From Cephalopachus bancanus (Eukaryota > Chordata > Mammalia > Primates > Tarsiidae): a DNA stretch of 64,000 bases. Positions 49,810-61,385 of the stretch are shown one piece after another; position 1 is the first letter of the stretch, and every line of letters begins with the position of its first letter. A program made the position numbers and the translations under genes. The stretch covers positions 303,933-367,932 of the forward strand of contig JAPVLO010001001.1 in assembly GCA_027257055.1 (NCBI GenBank), in the 5' to 3' direction. The notes under the pieces are model-generated. The model worked only from the letters and a program-made list of their open reading frames with translations, was not told where the DNA came from and searched no databases.

Positions 49810-49927
49810 TGTCTGCAACCAGCCCCAACCAAGGGGTGTTAGGACCGCTACGGTGAATCAAGACAGCGAGAAGAAACAACTCAGAGGCAGTTCTTTTGGG
49901 AACAGTTTGGCCAAGACTGAAGCCAAT

Positions 49928-49968
49928 TTTATTCAAACTTTTTCCAACTTATATACTACTTTTTATAA
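49928..49968 (-). promoter_or_regulatory. TATA box and polyadenylation signal of the nested minus-strand LTR
   Basis: On the minus strand TTATAAAAAG precedes GAATAAAATT by about 30 bases. The closeness suggests a polyadenylation signal near the cap site. Assignment is by motif and position only. Confidence 0.6.
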
Positions 49969-50257
49969 CCTCCAGAGTGTGACAATTACTTGTTGGGGGC
50001 GTACAAGTTCCATGATGTGTCACGTGCTTTACAAACTATGCATCACATGACTATCACAAGACTTTCAAGTTCCAAGCACACAATTACAATTCCATGATGC
50101 ATGACGTGCTGACAATAATGTAACAGGTACACAATTTGATCAATAGTTTCACAAGCTGTTTCCCATAATATTTAATAACCCATTCATGTTGTACTCTATG
50201 TTCTAAGCTCTTGATTAATTCTAAACTCTGATCAATCCAGTGAGCTAAACTCTAATT

Positions 50258-50897
50258 AGTATAAAATCTGAAATTAATAACTTCTAATGTTTCTTAACAA
50301 TTAAAACTATCACCTTAGCATTATCTTAACTTAATATTAATTTTCTATTTTTATTAAATTTATATTTATACTATTTTTTTTTGAGTTGGAGTCACTCGGT
50401 CGCCCAGACTGGAGTGCAGTGGCCGCTCCCAGCCACCGCAGCCTCGACCTGCTGGACTCCAGAGATCCTTCCGCCTCCGCCTTCTGAGTAGTTGGAATTA
50501 CAGGCATGCACTACCACACCCTGCTGATACTTTGATTTATGGTAGAGATGAGGTCTCACTGCCCAGACGGGTCTCGAACCCGTGGGCTCAGGCAATCCAC
50601 TCACCTCAGCCTCCCAAAGGCACGGGATTACAGGCTGAGCCACTGAGCCCGGTTATATATTTATAATATTAACTTATGCCTATAACCTTATTATTGTAAC
50701 TTTCTAAGTTATAAAGCTTCAGCTTAACTCGAATTATTATAAAATCCAAAATTAATAACTTCTAATGTTTCTGAACAATTAAAACTATCGACTTAGCATT
50801 ACTTTAACTTAATATTAATTTTATATTTTTATTAAATTTATATTTATACTATTAACTTATGCCTATAACCTTATTATTGTAACTTTCTAAGTTATAA
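50258..50897 (-). repeat. Tandem duplication (~165 bp) inside the nested LTR
   Basis: Copy one is 50258-50375 plus 50671-50715 (split by an Alu). Copy two is about 50732-50897. Both share long AT-rich blocks such as ATTAATAACTTCTAATGTTT and CTTATGCCTATAACCTTATT, with few mismatches. Confidence 0.88.
50376..50655 (-). mobile_element. Alu in the nested LTR, left
   Basis: Minus-strand dimer. Target duplications TATATTTATACTATT (50361-50375) and TATATTTATAATATT (50656-50670) differ at one base. Confidence 0.95.
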
Positions 50898-51174
50898 TCA
50901 AACACCACATTAAATATTACTTAACCTTATACTATATCTATGAACTTATTTTTATTATACTTATAACCTACTGATTTCTTACATGCAATGCCCTAAAATC
51001 CTATATTAATTACTTAAAAACTTATCCTTAAACTAAAATCATTACTATTATAAATTTCTTTTATATATTTAAACTTTACTTCCTTATATACTACCTTAAC
51101 TCATACCACTATATATTGTTTTAATTAAATCACTTATTCTATTATTAAACTATTATCCTATAAAAATTTTTATA

Positions 51175-52212
51175 GCTCCCGCTCGGCGCTCCCACTGCCT
51201 GGCACTCTGGGATGGGTAGCTCATCACAACCCGGCCCGAGGAGATCCACACCAAACCGCTTCAAGGAAGATCTGCTGGGATCACAGCCACCTCTCCTGTG
51301 TCCGAGATTGTCCTGCCCGCCTGCACGGGGCTTCTGTTGCCTGCTCGGAGGCAGGCAGTCATCTTGTTCTTGTCCGACCCACCCCTTCTGGGGCAAGCAG
51401 ATGAGAAGCCCCACCTGCTGGCAATTCAAGGTAACAACACCAAAAGGGGGAGAAACAAGCTTGATAAAGACATAGACCAAACTTCAGAACTGAGGTTAAT
51501 CAGAACTGCCTTTCACAGCTGTTCAGGGAAACTGACCCTAACTGCAAACTAATTTACCAGCTTGAAAAGAAAACTAGAAATCAGACCTGAAAGGACATTG
51601 GACTTAAATGAAATGTCTCAGAGTGTGCTTCATTGATTCTATTAGTTTAATGACTTAATTCTATTCCTACTGTATTGTTCCCCTTTTTTTCTCTTCCTTT
51701 ACCTTTTCTTCCTTTTCTTCTGTCTGTAAACCATGTCTTGGTATAGAGGAACAGCACACTAATAAGGTGGTTGGATAGCTGGTATGTTAGCATCACTATA
51801 TGTTTTATTTTTGTTTGTATGAGAGTTGGTTCTACTGTAGCTGTGGTCTATCATTTTTATCTGTTTCGGTATAGGCCTCTCTCTCTCTATTTGTTGGCAC
51901 ACTCGTTAGTTCCCTCCCTTACTCCTCTATCTCTCCACTCCCCTCTTCAACCCACTATCTGCTCCATTCTCTCCCCTCTGCTAACCACATTTTATTTCAG
52001 GGAGTAAACCTACAGCCCCACTGCACGGACAGATCCCAGGGCAGTGGGAAGTGGGTTCCACATTATCCACACGCCTATCGGCGAATACCAGGACTTGCAG
52101 ACAGATTTTGAATCACAGCTCTCCCCTTAAAACATCTCAAAACTGCAAAAAGACCACCTCCAACCTACAGTGCAATTCAGAATTGAACAAAGTAAAAGGA
52201 CATACATAAAGA
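51175..52212 (+). promoter_or_regulatory. L1 5' untranslated region
   Basis: About 1.04 kb ahead of the first ORF1-like ATG. It starts GCTCCCGCTCGGCGCTCCC, is much richer in G and C than its surroundings at first, then becomes pyrimidine-rich near 51675-51720 and 51880-51960. By position it would hold the internal promoter. Short open stretches at 51212-51552 look incidental. Confidence 0.75.
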
Positions 52213-53353
52213 ATGGAGATTGAACAAACAGAAGTAAAACCAATCCCGTTACCCCTGAATAACAAAATTAAAGAAGACGGTGACGTGGAGGGAAGGAAGA
52301 AAGGAAGGTGGAAAAACTGCTCAAATGAAGAAAAACCAAAAGAAGAATATAGGTCTTACACAGACCCCTGGGGAAAACAGAAATGAAAAAACAGATTCTG
52401 GAACACAGACAATGAAGACTCCCCAGAATGACTGGCTACATGCAACAAACCCAGACATCAAGACATTAATGGAGAGAATTAAAAAAATTGAGGAGAGACA
52501 AGAGGAAAATAGGAAGGAGCTGTTGTCAGTAAAGACACAGTAAAGAATACTGTGATGGAAATGAACAACAGACTAACAAGCATGGAAAGCAGAATCAGCC
52601 AAGCAGAAGAAAGAATCCCAGAGCTCGAAGACCCAAAAAACAGAACTAACCCAAACTGTCAAAAGCATAGAAAAGAAGCTCAAAAAAACAGAACAAAACC
52701 TGCAAGAGATGAATGATCACATCAAGAGACCAAACCTAAGAATAATTGGGCTTTCTGAGGCAGAAAGAGAAACAGAAGCCACACTGGAACAAACATTTCA
52801 TGAAATCACTCAAAAAAAACTTCCTTCATCTCATTAAAGATGAAAAAATTCAAACACAAGAGATTCAGAGAACCCCTGCAAGACAACAAACGAGAAGACC
52901 AACTCGCAGACACATAATAATTCACCTAAAAAAGTAGCTATGAAAGGAAAAATCCTAAAGGCAGCAAGAGAAAAAGGGCCCGACTACCACCAGGGAAAAC
53001 CAATTCGAATAGCAGCAGATTTATCCACAGAAACCCTTCGGGCCAGGAGAGCCTGGAGCCCTATCTTCAAAGTACTAAAAGAGAAACAATTTCAATCAAG
53101 AATAAACTACCCAGCCAAACTAAGCTTTATTAGTGAGGGAGAATTGAAATCTTTTCCAGACATCCAATCCCTAAGAACCTACGCTGCCACCAGACCACCG
53201 CTACAAGAAACACTTAAGAAAGTACTGAACACAGAAGAAAAAGAAAAAAGAACATCAGCATTCTTCAAAGAGTACAGGCAAAAGATTAAAAACATACCTG
53301 AACCAACTCCAAAACCCAAAGAAAGACAACAAATAAACAGGAACAACCTGTAA
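52213..53353 (+). pseudogene. ORF1: L1 ORF1 (RNA-binding chaperone), broken
   Basis: Lysine/glutamate-rich coiled-coil part at about 52400-52730, then the RNA-recognition and C-terminal domains, open at 52940-53353. Frame breaks near 52540, 52635 and 52815 prevent a full protein. The natural stop is at 53351-53353. Choice of start (first ATG, 52213) is tentative. Confidence 0.85.
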
Positions 53354-53360
53354 GAACCTT

Positions 53361-56300
53361 ATGACAGGGATCAACTTTGCATTTCAATTATTAGCCTAAA
53401 TGTGAATGGACTAAATGCACCACTGAAAAGACATAGATTGGCAAAATGGATAAAATATCATCAGGGAACAATCTGTTGCCTTCAAGAGACTCACCTCACT
53501 AGAAAGGACACCCACAGACTCAAAGTAAAAGGATGGGAAACAAACTTCCAGGCGAACGGAATACAAAAGAAAGGAGGAGTAGCCATCTTAATTTCAGACA
53601 AAATCTCCTTCAAACTATTAAAAATCAAAAAATATACAGAAGGCCACTACATAATGATAAAAGGGTTCAATCCATCAACAAGAAATATCTATCCTAAACA
53701 TATATGCACCCAACATAGGTGTGCCAACTTTCATAAAGCAACTTCTTGGAAAACTAAAGAAAGATATTGACTCTAACACTATCATAACTGGGGACTTTAA
53801 TACCCCACTCACAACCCTAGACAGATCATCAGGACAAAAAATCAGCAAGGAGATCCGGAACCTCAATGTGACTTTGGACCAAATGGACTTAATTGATACA
53901 TACAGAACACTCCATGCAAAGACCACAGAATACACATTCTACTCATCACCACATGGAACATATTCTAAGATAGACCACATACTCGGCCATAAATCAAGTA
54001 TAAGAAAATTTTAAAAGGACTGAAATTCTCCCAAAACAACTTCTCGGACCACAGTGGAATAAAAATAAACATTGACACCAACAAAGTCCACCCAAAACCC
54101 ACAAAGACATGGACACTAAACAGCATGATGCTAAACAACTCCTGGGTCAATGACAAAATCAAAACAGGGATCAAAAGACACCTGCAAACAAATGAAAATG
54201 AAGAAACATCTTTCCAAAATCTCTGGGATGCCCTGAAAGCTGTAGTAAGAGGGGAATTTATATCCCTACAAACACACATGAAGAAAATGGAAGGAACAGA
54301 AATTCACAACCTAACAAGCCACCTAAAGAAGCTGGAAAAGCAAGACCACAAATACCCTAATTTCAGCAGAAGAATCCAGATCACCAAAATAAAAGCCCAA
54401 ATCCAGGACATAGAAGACAAAAAGATAATAGAAAAAATCAATGAAACAAAAAGCTGGTTCTTCGACATGGTAAACAAGATTGATGGTCCCCTAGCTAGAC
54501 AGACCAAGAAAAAACGAGAAAAAAACCAAATAAGCATAATCAGAAACACAAAAGATGAAGTCACATCTGACCCTGAAGAAATACAAAAGATCATTAGAGA
54601 CTACTACATACACTTGTATGGAAACAAACTTGAAAACCACAAGGAAATGGAGGACTTTGTGACATCACACAACTTACCTAGGTTGGAACAAGAAGAAATT
54701 GAGACCCTAAATAGACGAATTATAATCAAGGAATTCGACTATGTAATAAGAAAACTTCCTACAAAAAAAAGCCCTGGTCCAGATGGCTTTCCAGCAGAAT
54801 TCTACAGGACATTCAAGGAGGAGCTGATACCAATCCTACTGAAGGTATTCCAGGCAATTGAAAAGGATGGAACTCTCCCCAAATCATTTTATGAAGCCAA
54901 CATCACATTGATACCCAAGCCAGGTAAAGATCCAACAAAGAAAGAGAACTACAGGCCAATATCTTTGATAAACATAGATGCTAAAATTCTCAACAAAATC
55001 CTAGCAAACAGGATTCAGTAATACATCTCAAAAATCATCCACCATGACCAAGTAGGCTTCATTCCTGGCATGCAAGGCTGGTTCAACATTCGTAAAACCA
55101 TAAATGTAATTAAATACATCCGCAGATGTCAAAACAAAAATCACATGATAATATCATTAGATGCAGAAAAACCTTTTCATAAAATCTAGCACCCCTTCTT
55201 GATAAAAACCCTTGAACATCTAGGCATACGGGGAACATACCTCAAAATAGTAAAAGCCATCTATGAGACACCTACAGCCAGCATACTCCTAAATGGACAA
55301 AAATTGGAACCAATTCCCCTGAAAACTGGAACTAGACAAGGATGCCCACTCTATCCCCTCCTGTTCAACATAGTATTGGAAGTCCTGGCTAGAGCAATCA
55401 GAGAAGAGGAGGCAATCAGAGATATTCAAATAGGAAAAGAGGAAGTCAAGTTATCTCTCTATGCAGATGATATGAGGTGTACCTTGAAAACCCAAGAGAA
55501 TCTGTCAAAGGCCTCCTTACATTGATAAAGGCCTTTGGCAAAGTCTCAGGATACAAAATAAATGTAAAAAAGACAATCGCATTTCTCTACACCAAAATAA
55601 ACAGAAACCCATATAAAAAACACAATTCCATTCACAATAGCCACAAAAAAATGAAATACCTTGGCATCTTCCTAACCAGAGACGTGAAAGACCTTTACAA
55701 TGAAAATTACAAAACACTGCTCAAAGTAATCAAAGCTGACATGAACAAGTGGAAAAATATCCCATGCTCATGGATCGGAAGAATCAACATTGTGAAGATG
55801 TCCATCTTACCTAAGGCAATCTACAAATTCAATGCAATACCCAACAACATTCTTCTCAGACCTAGAAAAAACAACACAGGAATTCATATGGAAACACAAA
55901 CATCCAAGAATAGCCAGAACAATCCTCAGCAAAAAAAACACAAAGCAGGTGGTATCACAATACCAGATGTCAAACTTTACTATAAAGCTACAATCATCAA
56001 AACAGCTTGGTATTGGTACAAGAACAGGCATATAGATCAATGGAACAGAATTGAGATTCCAGAAGCAAAACCTCAATTCCTCAACCAACTCATCTTCGAC
56101 AAAGCTCCACCACCTACCAATCGGGAGAGGAGAACCTAGTCAGTAAATGGTGCTGGGAAAACTGGCTGACCACATGTAGAAGATTGAAACAGGACCCCTA
56201 TCTATCCCCATGCACAAAGGTTAACTCCAAATGGATCAGAGACCTAAATGTAAAACCTCAAACCATAAGAACCTTAGAAAAGGAAGGAAATACTCTCATG

Positions 56301-57046
56301 GAAATCGGAACTGGCATCCAATTCCTGTACAAAACCTGAAACCCACAGGACTTAAGAGAGAAGATAGACAAATGGGACCTTATTAAACTGACAATCTTCT
56401 GCAAAGCCAAAGAAACCATTAAGAGAGCAGGGAGACAGCCTACAGACTGGGAAAAAGTATTTGCCAACTCTAGGTCTGACAAAGGCTTAACATCCTGGAT
56501 CTACAAGGAACTGAAACATACTGAAAAGAAGAAAACAAACAACCCCATTATAAAATGGGCAAAAGTTATGAACAGACACTTCACAAAAGAAGACATTCGA
56601 GCAGACAACAAACACATGAAGAAATGCTCAACCTCTCTAATCATCAGGGAGATGCAAATCAAAACCACACTGAGATACCACCTAACTCCAGTTAGAATGG
56701 CAATTATCAACAACTCAAAAAATAACAGCTACTGGAGAGGGTGTGGTGAAAAGGGAACACTTCTACACTGTTGGTGGGAGTGTAAGCTAGTGCAACCTCT
56801 GTGGAAAGCAGCGTGGCGATTCCTGAAAGCTCTAAAAATTGACCTTCCATATGACCCCGCAATCCCCCTACTGGGAATATACCCTGAAGAACACAAATCA
56901 CTCTATAAAAAAGATACCTGCACACGTATGTTTATCGCAGCATTGTTCACAATAGCAAGAACCGGGAAACAACCATGCTGCCCATCAAAAGAGGACTGGA
57001 TTAAAAAATGTGGTACATATACACGATGGAATACTATGCAGCCATA
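53361..57046 (+). pseudogene. ORF2: L1 ORF2 (endonuclease and reverse transcriptase), broken
   Basis: Begins 8 bases after ORF1. The apurinic-type endonuclease domain covers about 53400-54090 with a frame shift near 53690-53720. The linker and reverse transcriptase fingers are open at 54125-55021. Stops at 55019 and near 55186 cut the palm. The catalytic YADD is at 55460-55471. The C-terminal cysteine-containing segment is open at 56568-57046, with its Cys/His cluster near 56755-56795. Confidence 0.9.
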
Positions 57047-57397
57047 AAAAAGAACAAAATCATGAATTTTGCAGCAACCTGGATGGAACTAGAGTCTACA
57101 ATACTGAGTGACCTCTCACAGAAACAAAGATCAGAATATCACATGTTCTCACTCATATAATGTACCTTGAATATCCAATGTAACACTATATGAAAATGAG
57201 TGAAGGTACTGGGAAATTACGGGGGGGAAGGGGATGGGATTAACAGTAGCTAATATCTATCTGGGACTGGGAAAACACCTTTTATCAACAGGGTGCCTGA
57301 ATGAAACGTAATTGTACACCTAACCCTTAAATGTACCCCACAAAACGATAATAAAAGATACTGATTAATCATAAAAAAATCCATTTTAAGCATGAAA
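57047..57397 (+). other. L1 3' untranslated region and tail
   Basis: Includes a G-rich tract (GGGGGGGAAGGGGATGGG near 57220-57237), as is common in L1 3' ends, an AATAAAA signal near 57349-57355 and a decayed A-rich tail. Confidence 0.75.
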
Positions 57398-57913
57398 AAA
57401 AATTTTTTATAAACCTTATCCTTAACATTGATTAATAATAAAGCTATAAACTTACTTTTACTCTCTATAAAACTTACTATAACTTACTATAACTACAAAA
57501 TTAACCACCTGTTTCTGGAAACCAGCTACTTTGAGTCAACAAATTTTACCATTGCCATGATGATAGCAGGGGGCTCAGAGTTTCTGCAAGTGCAGAAACC
57601 AAGAACGTTCTGCTTGGCCAAAGGCAACATAACAAAGCTATTATCACAATTATAATGTTTAATCTTAACCTAAGGGAAAACTTTCTTACTAGAACAAAGG
57701 CTGACTAACCAGTTTACCAGGAAATAACAGCCAAAAAATATCATAAGAAGAAAAAACAGCTTAACAGGAAAGAGGAATATAAAATAATTCTGCTGTGAAT
57801 TTTCTATCAAGTATATTGTAATTTACTTAAATTTTGTATATTAATATTATGAATTTTTATTGTCATGTCTATGTACTGGTCTTTATCCATATACCAACAT
57901 TGCAGGTGTTATT

Positions 57914-58202
57914 TATTTATTTATTTTTTGAGTTGGAGTCTCACTCTATCGCCCAGACTGGAGTGCAATGGCCACTCCCGGCACCGCAACCTCGACCTGC
58001 TGGGCTCCGGCGATCCTTCCACCTCAGCCTTCCAAGTAGCCGAAATTACAGGCATGCGCTACCATGACCAACTGATTTTTTTGATTTATTGTAGAGATGA
58101 GGTCTTGCTGCCCAGGAGGGTCTCGAACCTGTGGGCTCAGGCAATCCACTCACCTCAGCCTCCCAAAGGTGTGGGATTACAGGCTGAGCCACCGAACCTG
58201 GC
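57914..58202 (-). mobile_element. Alu in the nested LTR, right
   Basis: Minus-strand dimer with an ATTT-repeat at its tail (57911-57927). Perfect 13-base target duplication TGCAGGTGTTATT at 57901-57913 and 58203-58215. Confidence 0.97.
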
Positions 58203-58302
58203 TGCAGGTGTTATTGATATCCTTGTGTCAGAGACAATCTTCCAGATGGGCCTTCATAGGCCTCAATTCATGTAACTATGGATGTTGGCTCCCAACAGAT
58301 GT

Positions 58303-58440
58303 CTATATTCATCATGTGGGAATTTGTTGAGCAGTTATACTTTTGTTGCTTTGCCTGCTTTCTGTCGTCTTCAGAATGCTAAAGAAGAGCATGTCTCCAT
58401 TCCACACAGAGTTCCAGAATTTTGTGCTTAAAAATAAAAA
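58303..58440 (+). pseudogene. env: env remnant, unit 10, 3' part (membrane anchor and tail)
   Basis: Continues TM exactly where it was interrupted at 49809. It encodes the hydrophobic anchor and short cytoplasmic tail and ends ahead of the purine tract (AAAAAGCGTGGAGA) that precedes the next LTR at 58450. Confidence 0.88.
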
Positions 58441-58449
58441 GCGTGGAGA

Positions 58450-59420
58450 TGTTGGCAGCTGATCATGGAGGCTCACTGAGAGTTAGGGATCAGGGTGGAC
58501 CATGGACCTCGAAACCCCTGGGATGCATTAGAGAGCTGTTGACTCCATTTCCTCCCCCTTTTTTATCTTGGTACAAACAACCAGGAAAACCTCTATATGA
58601 CTCTAACAGAGGACTCTGAAAGTAGAACGAACACAGCTGACTTCGGAGTCTTTGTTCCCATATTCAATGGTAATTATTTTGTTTTGTTTTTAAACAATTT
58701 AAGCTTAATTATAGTCACATTAGGAGACATTGTATGCCACAGTTTCTCTTGATCTGATACTAGAAATGAATAGATATAGGTCCTAGAAAATAGCTTATGT
58801 AGATGAAGAAAATTTAAGTAAACATTTTCTTTTAGAAGAATGGTCAGTGCACTTTGATTTAGGGAGGACAGTGAGGTTTGAATTAGGCTAGCTAGTGTTA
58901 GAAGAGTGTAACCATAGCAGCAATTGTTTTAATAAAAACTAGTTTCAATTAGTACAAATATTAGAAGTTAATAATTCCCCATGGTGGTTTCTGGTTTAGA
59001 CATTGAGTGAAGTTAACTCAATGTGATGTAGTAGTAATGCAATTAAGGGCACATAAGAAACTGCTTTGGGGAACATTAAGGTAGCATAAGATACAAAAGA
59101 CAATTTGTGGTTGTTCCTCCTCATGTTCTTCCTTATATTATTCCTTATGTGTGATAAAACATTTGCTTGAGAGTGGGGGGTGTCCTTTGTTCACCTGGAC
59201 GAATTCATGTGAAAGGCACATGCTATCTTTTGTTCCAGTGATGATAACATTGCAGAGTTTTGGGATAAAAGTCCTGGAATTACACCCATTCAAAGGCTTA
59301 TGCTTAATAAGCAGGAGTCCAGTCCCTTTCTCTCTCTCCAGTGTCTTTCTTATTTTGTAAATCGCCAACGCTGGCACACTTGTAAGGGACCACAGACCCT
59401 TGCAGGGCAGGATGCCCTCA
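58450..59420 (+). repeat. LTR of unit 11
   Basis: A 971 bp LTR, TGTTGGCAGC to GCCCTCA. The primer site at 59423-59440 (TAGAGCCTAAACGTGGGG) is the only copy keeping GTGGGG at its 3' half. Splice donor AAAGGTAAGC at about 59447-59456. Confidence 0.94.
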
Positions 59421-59577
59421 ACTAGAGCCTAAACGTGGGGCCCTGGAAAGGTAAGCTTATTCTAGTTTCAGGAGGGCTGGGAACACATCCAACTGTACTG
59501 CAGACCCTTCTTTAGAGACAGCCAGAAAGAAGATGGTTAAGGATCACTTTTTGTAATGCCAGACCCATGACAAAACC

Positions 59578-60442
59578 ATGGGCCACAGCAATTCTAAGGA
59601 ACAACAAATAGCAAAGAATACATTGTCTAAACGTGGAACTAAGGTTTCTTCTAATAATCTAGCCCTCTTTTTGAATTTTGTGCAGAAAAATTTGTTTCCT
59701 GTGGATGATATTGTAGATTTGAACACCTGGGCCAAGGTTGGGAAAAACTAAAATTGTATTACACAAAGCATGGTCCTGATAAAGTGCCATCTGCTGCTTT
59801 GCCTTGTGGAAATTAATTAAAGATGCTTTAAATCCACTGTTGGATTTTGAGAAATTTCCTCACAAAAAGGTCACCAATGATGATATGATGAAGAAACATT
59901 TCATCACTATTTTGGCACCCCCTTTACATGATGAGAAGTTATTTCACCAAATAATAACTGAACTGGTGGATACAACCATAAAATATCACGAGAAGGAAAT
60001 CCTAGTAATGTTACTGCACCTCTCTCTAAAGTTTTCCTTTAAGGATAGAGAATACTGAGATAAAGTCTTGACCTAGTTAAAGTTTTCGTTTTCTTAAAGT
60101 GTTCATTGAACTAGAGCTGTAATAAGCAAAATATAAAAATATATATGTAATATAAGTAAAATAAGGCATATAAGGATATAAAAATATATGCAAGCAATAT
60201 ATAAATAATTTAAACACAATTATATAAGTAATAAGAAAAGAATATCTCATTACACTCTTGTTTGGGATGTGTGGCAATTCTGACATTTTATTACAAACTG
60301 TCTGGATAAGCAAGACTTTACCAGGCACACTGTCATTGCCTATTGAGGATACTCGACCAAAAATACTGTGTCTTAAAGGTCAAAAAGACTGTCATGGGGT
60401 AAATAGTGTTGGTTTAAATTTTACAGAAATGGCACTCGCTTA
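59578..60442 (+). pseudogene. gag: gag remnant, unit 11
   Basis: ATG at 59578 keeps Gly at codon 2. The C-terminal matrix part is open at 59804-60058 but the acidic GAT run is frame-broken. Spacer about 60125-60240. The second zinc-knuckle remnant is open at 60258-60443. Confidence 0.83.
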
Positions 60443-61385
60443 ATTCAGCAACAAGTCATCCCAGTTCACGGAAAGAGCCAGGGGGCTTGCTCTGGCACCA
60501 CATAACAATAGGGGAAACTTCCACCATGAACACGTTCATTCCTTTAATCCATTGCAGACCTAATCTGAGCCACCCCAGTTAGCACAGGAATAGTCCTCTG
60601 TTCCCCAACTGCTATAATATTAACACCGGGTGTCCTGGTAACCACCATCCTTATAGGAGTAAAGGCCCTCTACCAGAAAAAAATAGTAGAAGTAATACTA
60701 CGCAAAATCTCTTTGTCATAGCCTGGAATTTCCATAATTCCTGGATAGGTGGCTTTGGAATACACAGGGGGATTCTAGGTGCTTGTCACTCACCCTATTA
60801 AACTGTACATTTTAAGAAAGGTCAGAGAATAGCACAGTTGCTGCTCCAGCCTTATCACAAAGCATGTAAAACGTTGAACAACCCACCAAAGGGTGACTCT
60901 GGACATGGCTCTAGCGATGTTGCTTTTCGGTTCTGGAGATTGCTAATTTTAGACCTTTAGAACTTACATATAAAATGAGCTAACATTAAAGGCTTATTGG
61001 ATACAGGAACCAAAGGATCTTGCATTGCTGGGAAATATTGGCCTGCCTCATGATCTTCTCAATTAGCACCTTCGGGACTCATAGGCATTACCCGAGCACT
61101 CTCAGTAGTCAAAAGGTCTAAAATTTTAAATTCAGACCATGAGACTTGAGGAACCTTTTGCCCATATGTCATTCCACCTGTCCACTTTACATTATGGGGA
61201 AATGGCATTCTTGCTCAAATGGACCTGCTTTTATGTAGCCCTAATAACAAAGTTTCAGCACAAATGTAACAAATGGGCTATGATTCCTTAAGTGACTTGG
61301 CAAAAATAGACAGGGAATAAAGAAACCTGTCCAAGTTAATGAAAGGAGAAGCCGAGCTGGTATTGCCTACTCAAATTTATTCTAG
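60443..61385 (+). pseudogene. pro: pro remnant, unit 11
   Basis: dUTPase at about 60628-60930 has several indels. The active site is DTGTK at 61000-61014. The G-patch-like segment near 61270-61330 has lost a base and gained a stop. Confidence 0.85.

Larger units (their letters stand above)
51175..57397 (+). mobile_element. Near full-length L1 (LINE-1) retrotransposon
   Basis: About 6.2 kb, plus strand. It has a GC-richer 5' untranslated region, ORF1, ORF2, a short 3' untranslated region and a degraded A-rich tail. Flanks AAAAATTTTTATA (51162-51174) and AAAAATTTTTTATA (57398-57411) form the target duplication. Multiple stops show that it is inactive. It disrupts the nested minus-strand LTR, so it is younger than that LTR. 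Confidence 0.94.
49810..58297 (-). mobile_element. Solo LTR of an unrelated endogenous retrovirus, with nested L1 and Alus
   Basis: On the minus strand the element begins TGTTGGGAGCC at 58297 and ends GGTTGCAGACA at 49810, obeying the TG...CA rule. Flanks GATGC (49805-49809) and GATGT (58298-58302) form a 5-base target duplication with one mismatch. Reading leftwards on the minus strand, a TATAAAA box (about 49962-49968) and an AATAAA signal (49928-49933) lie in the expected LTR order. Without the nested L1, two Alus and their duplications the LTR is about 1.65 kb, very AT-rich in the middle, with a ~165-base tandem duplication. I do not recognise the family. No internal retroviral genes are present. 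Confidence 0.82.

Noticed and set aside
49810..51160. Nested AT-rich block as a bacterial or plasmid insert
   Set aside because: The ends, TATA and AATAAA order and target duplication fit a retroviral LTR, and Alu and L1 insertions show that it is old host DNA.
51145..51552. Overlapping ORFs on both strands in the L1 5' untranslated region
   Set aside because: GC-rich untranslated sequence; no coding signature and no family resemblance.
57834..58330. Overlapping ORFs of 77-136 codons at 57834-58330, and similar ones over other Alus
   Set aside because: Standard spurious open frames across antisense Alu sequence.
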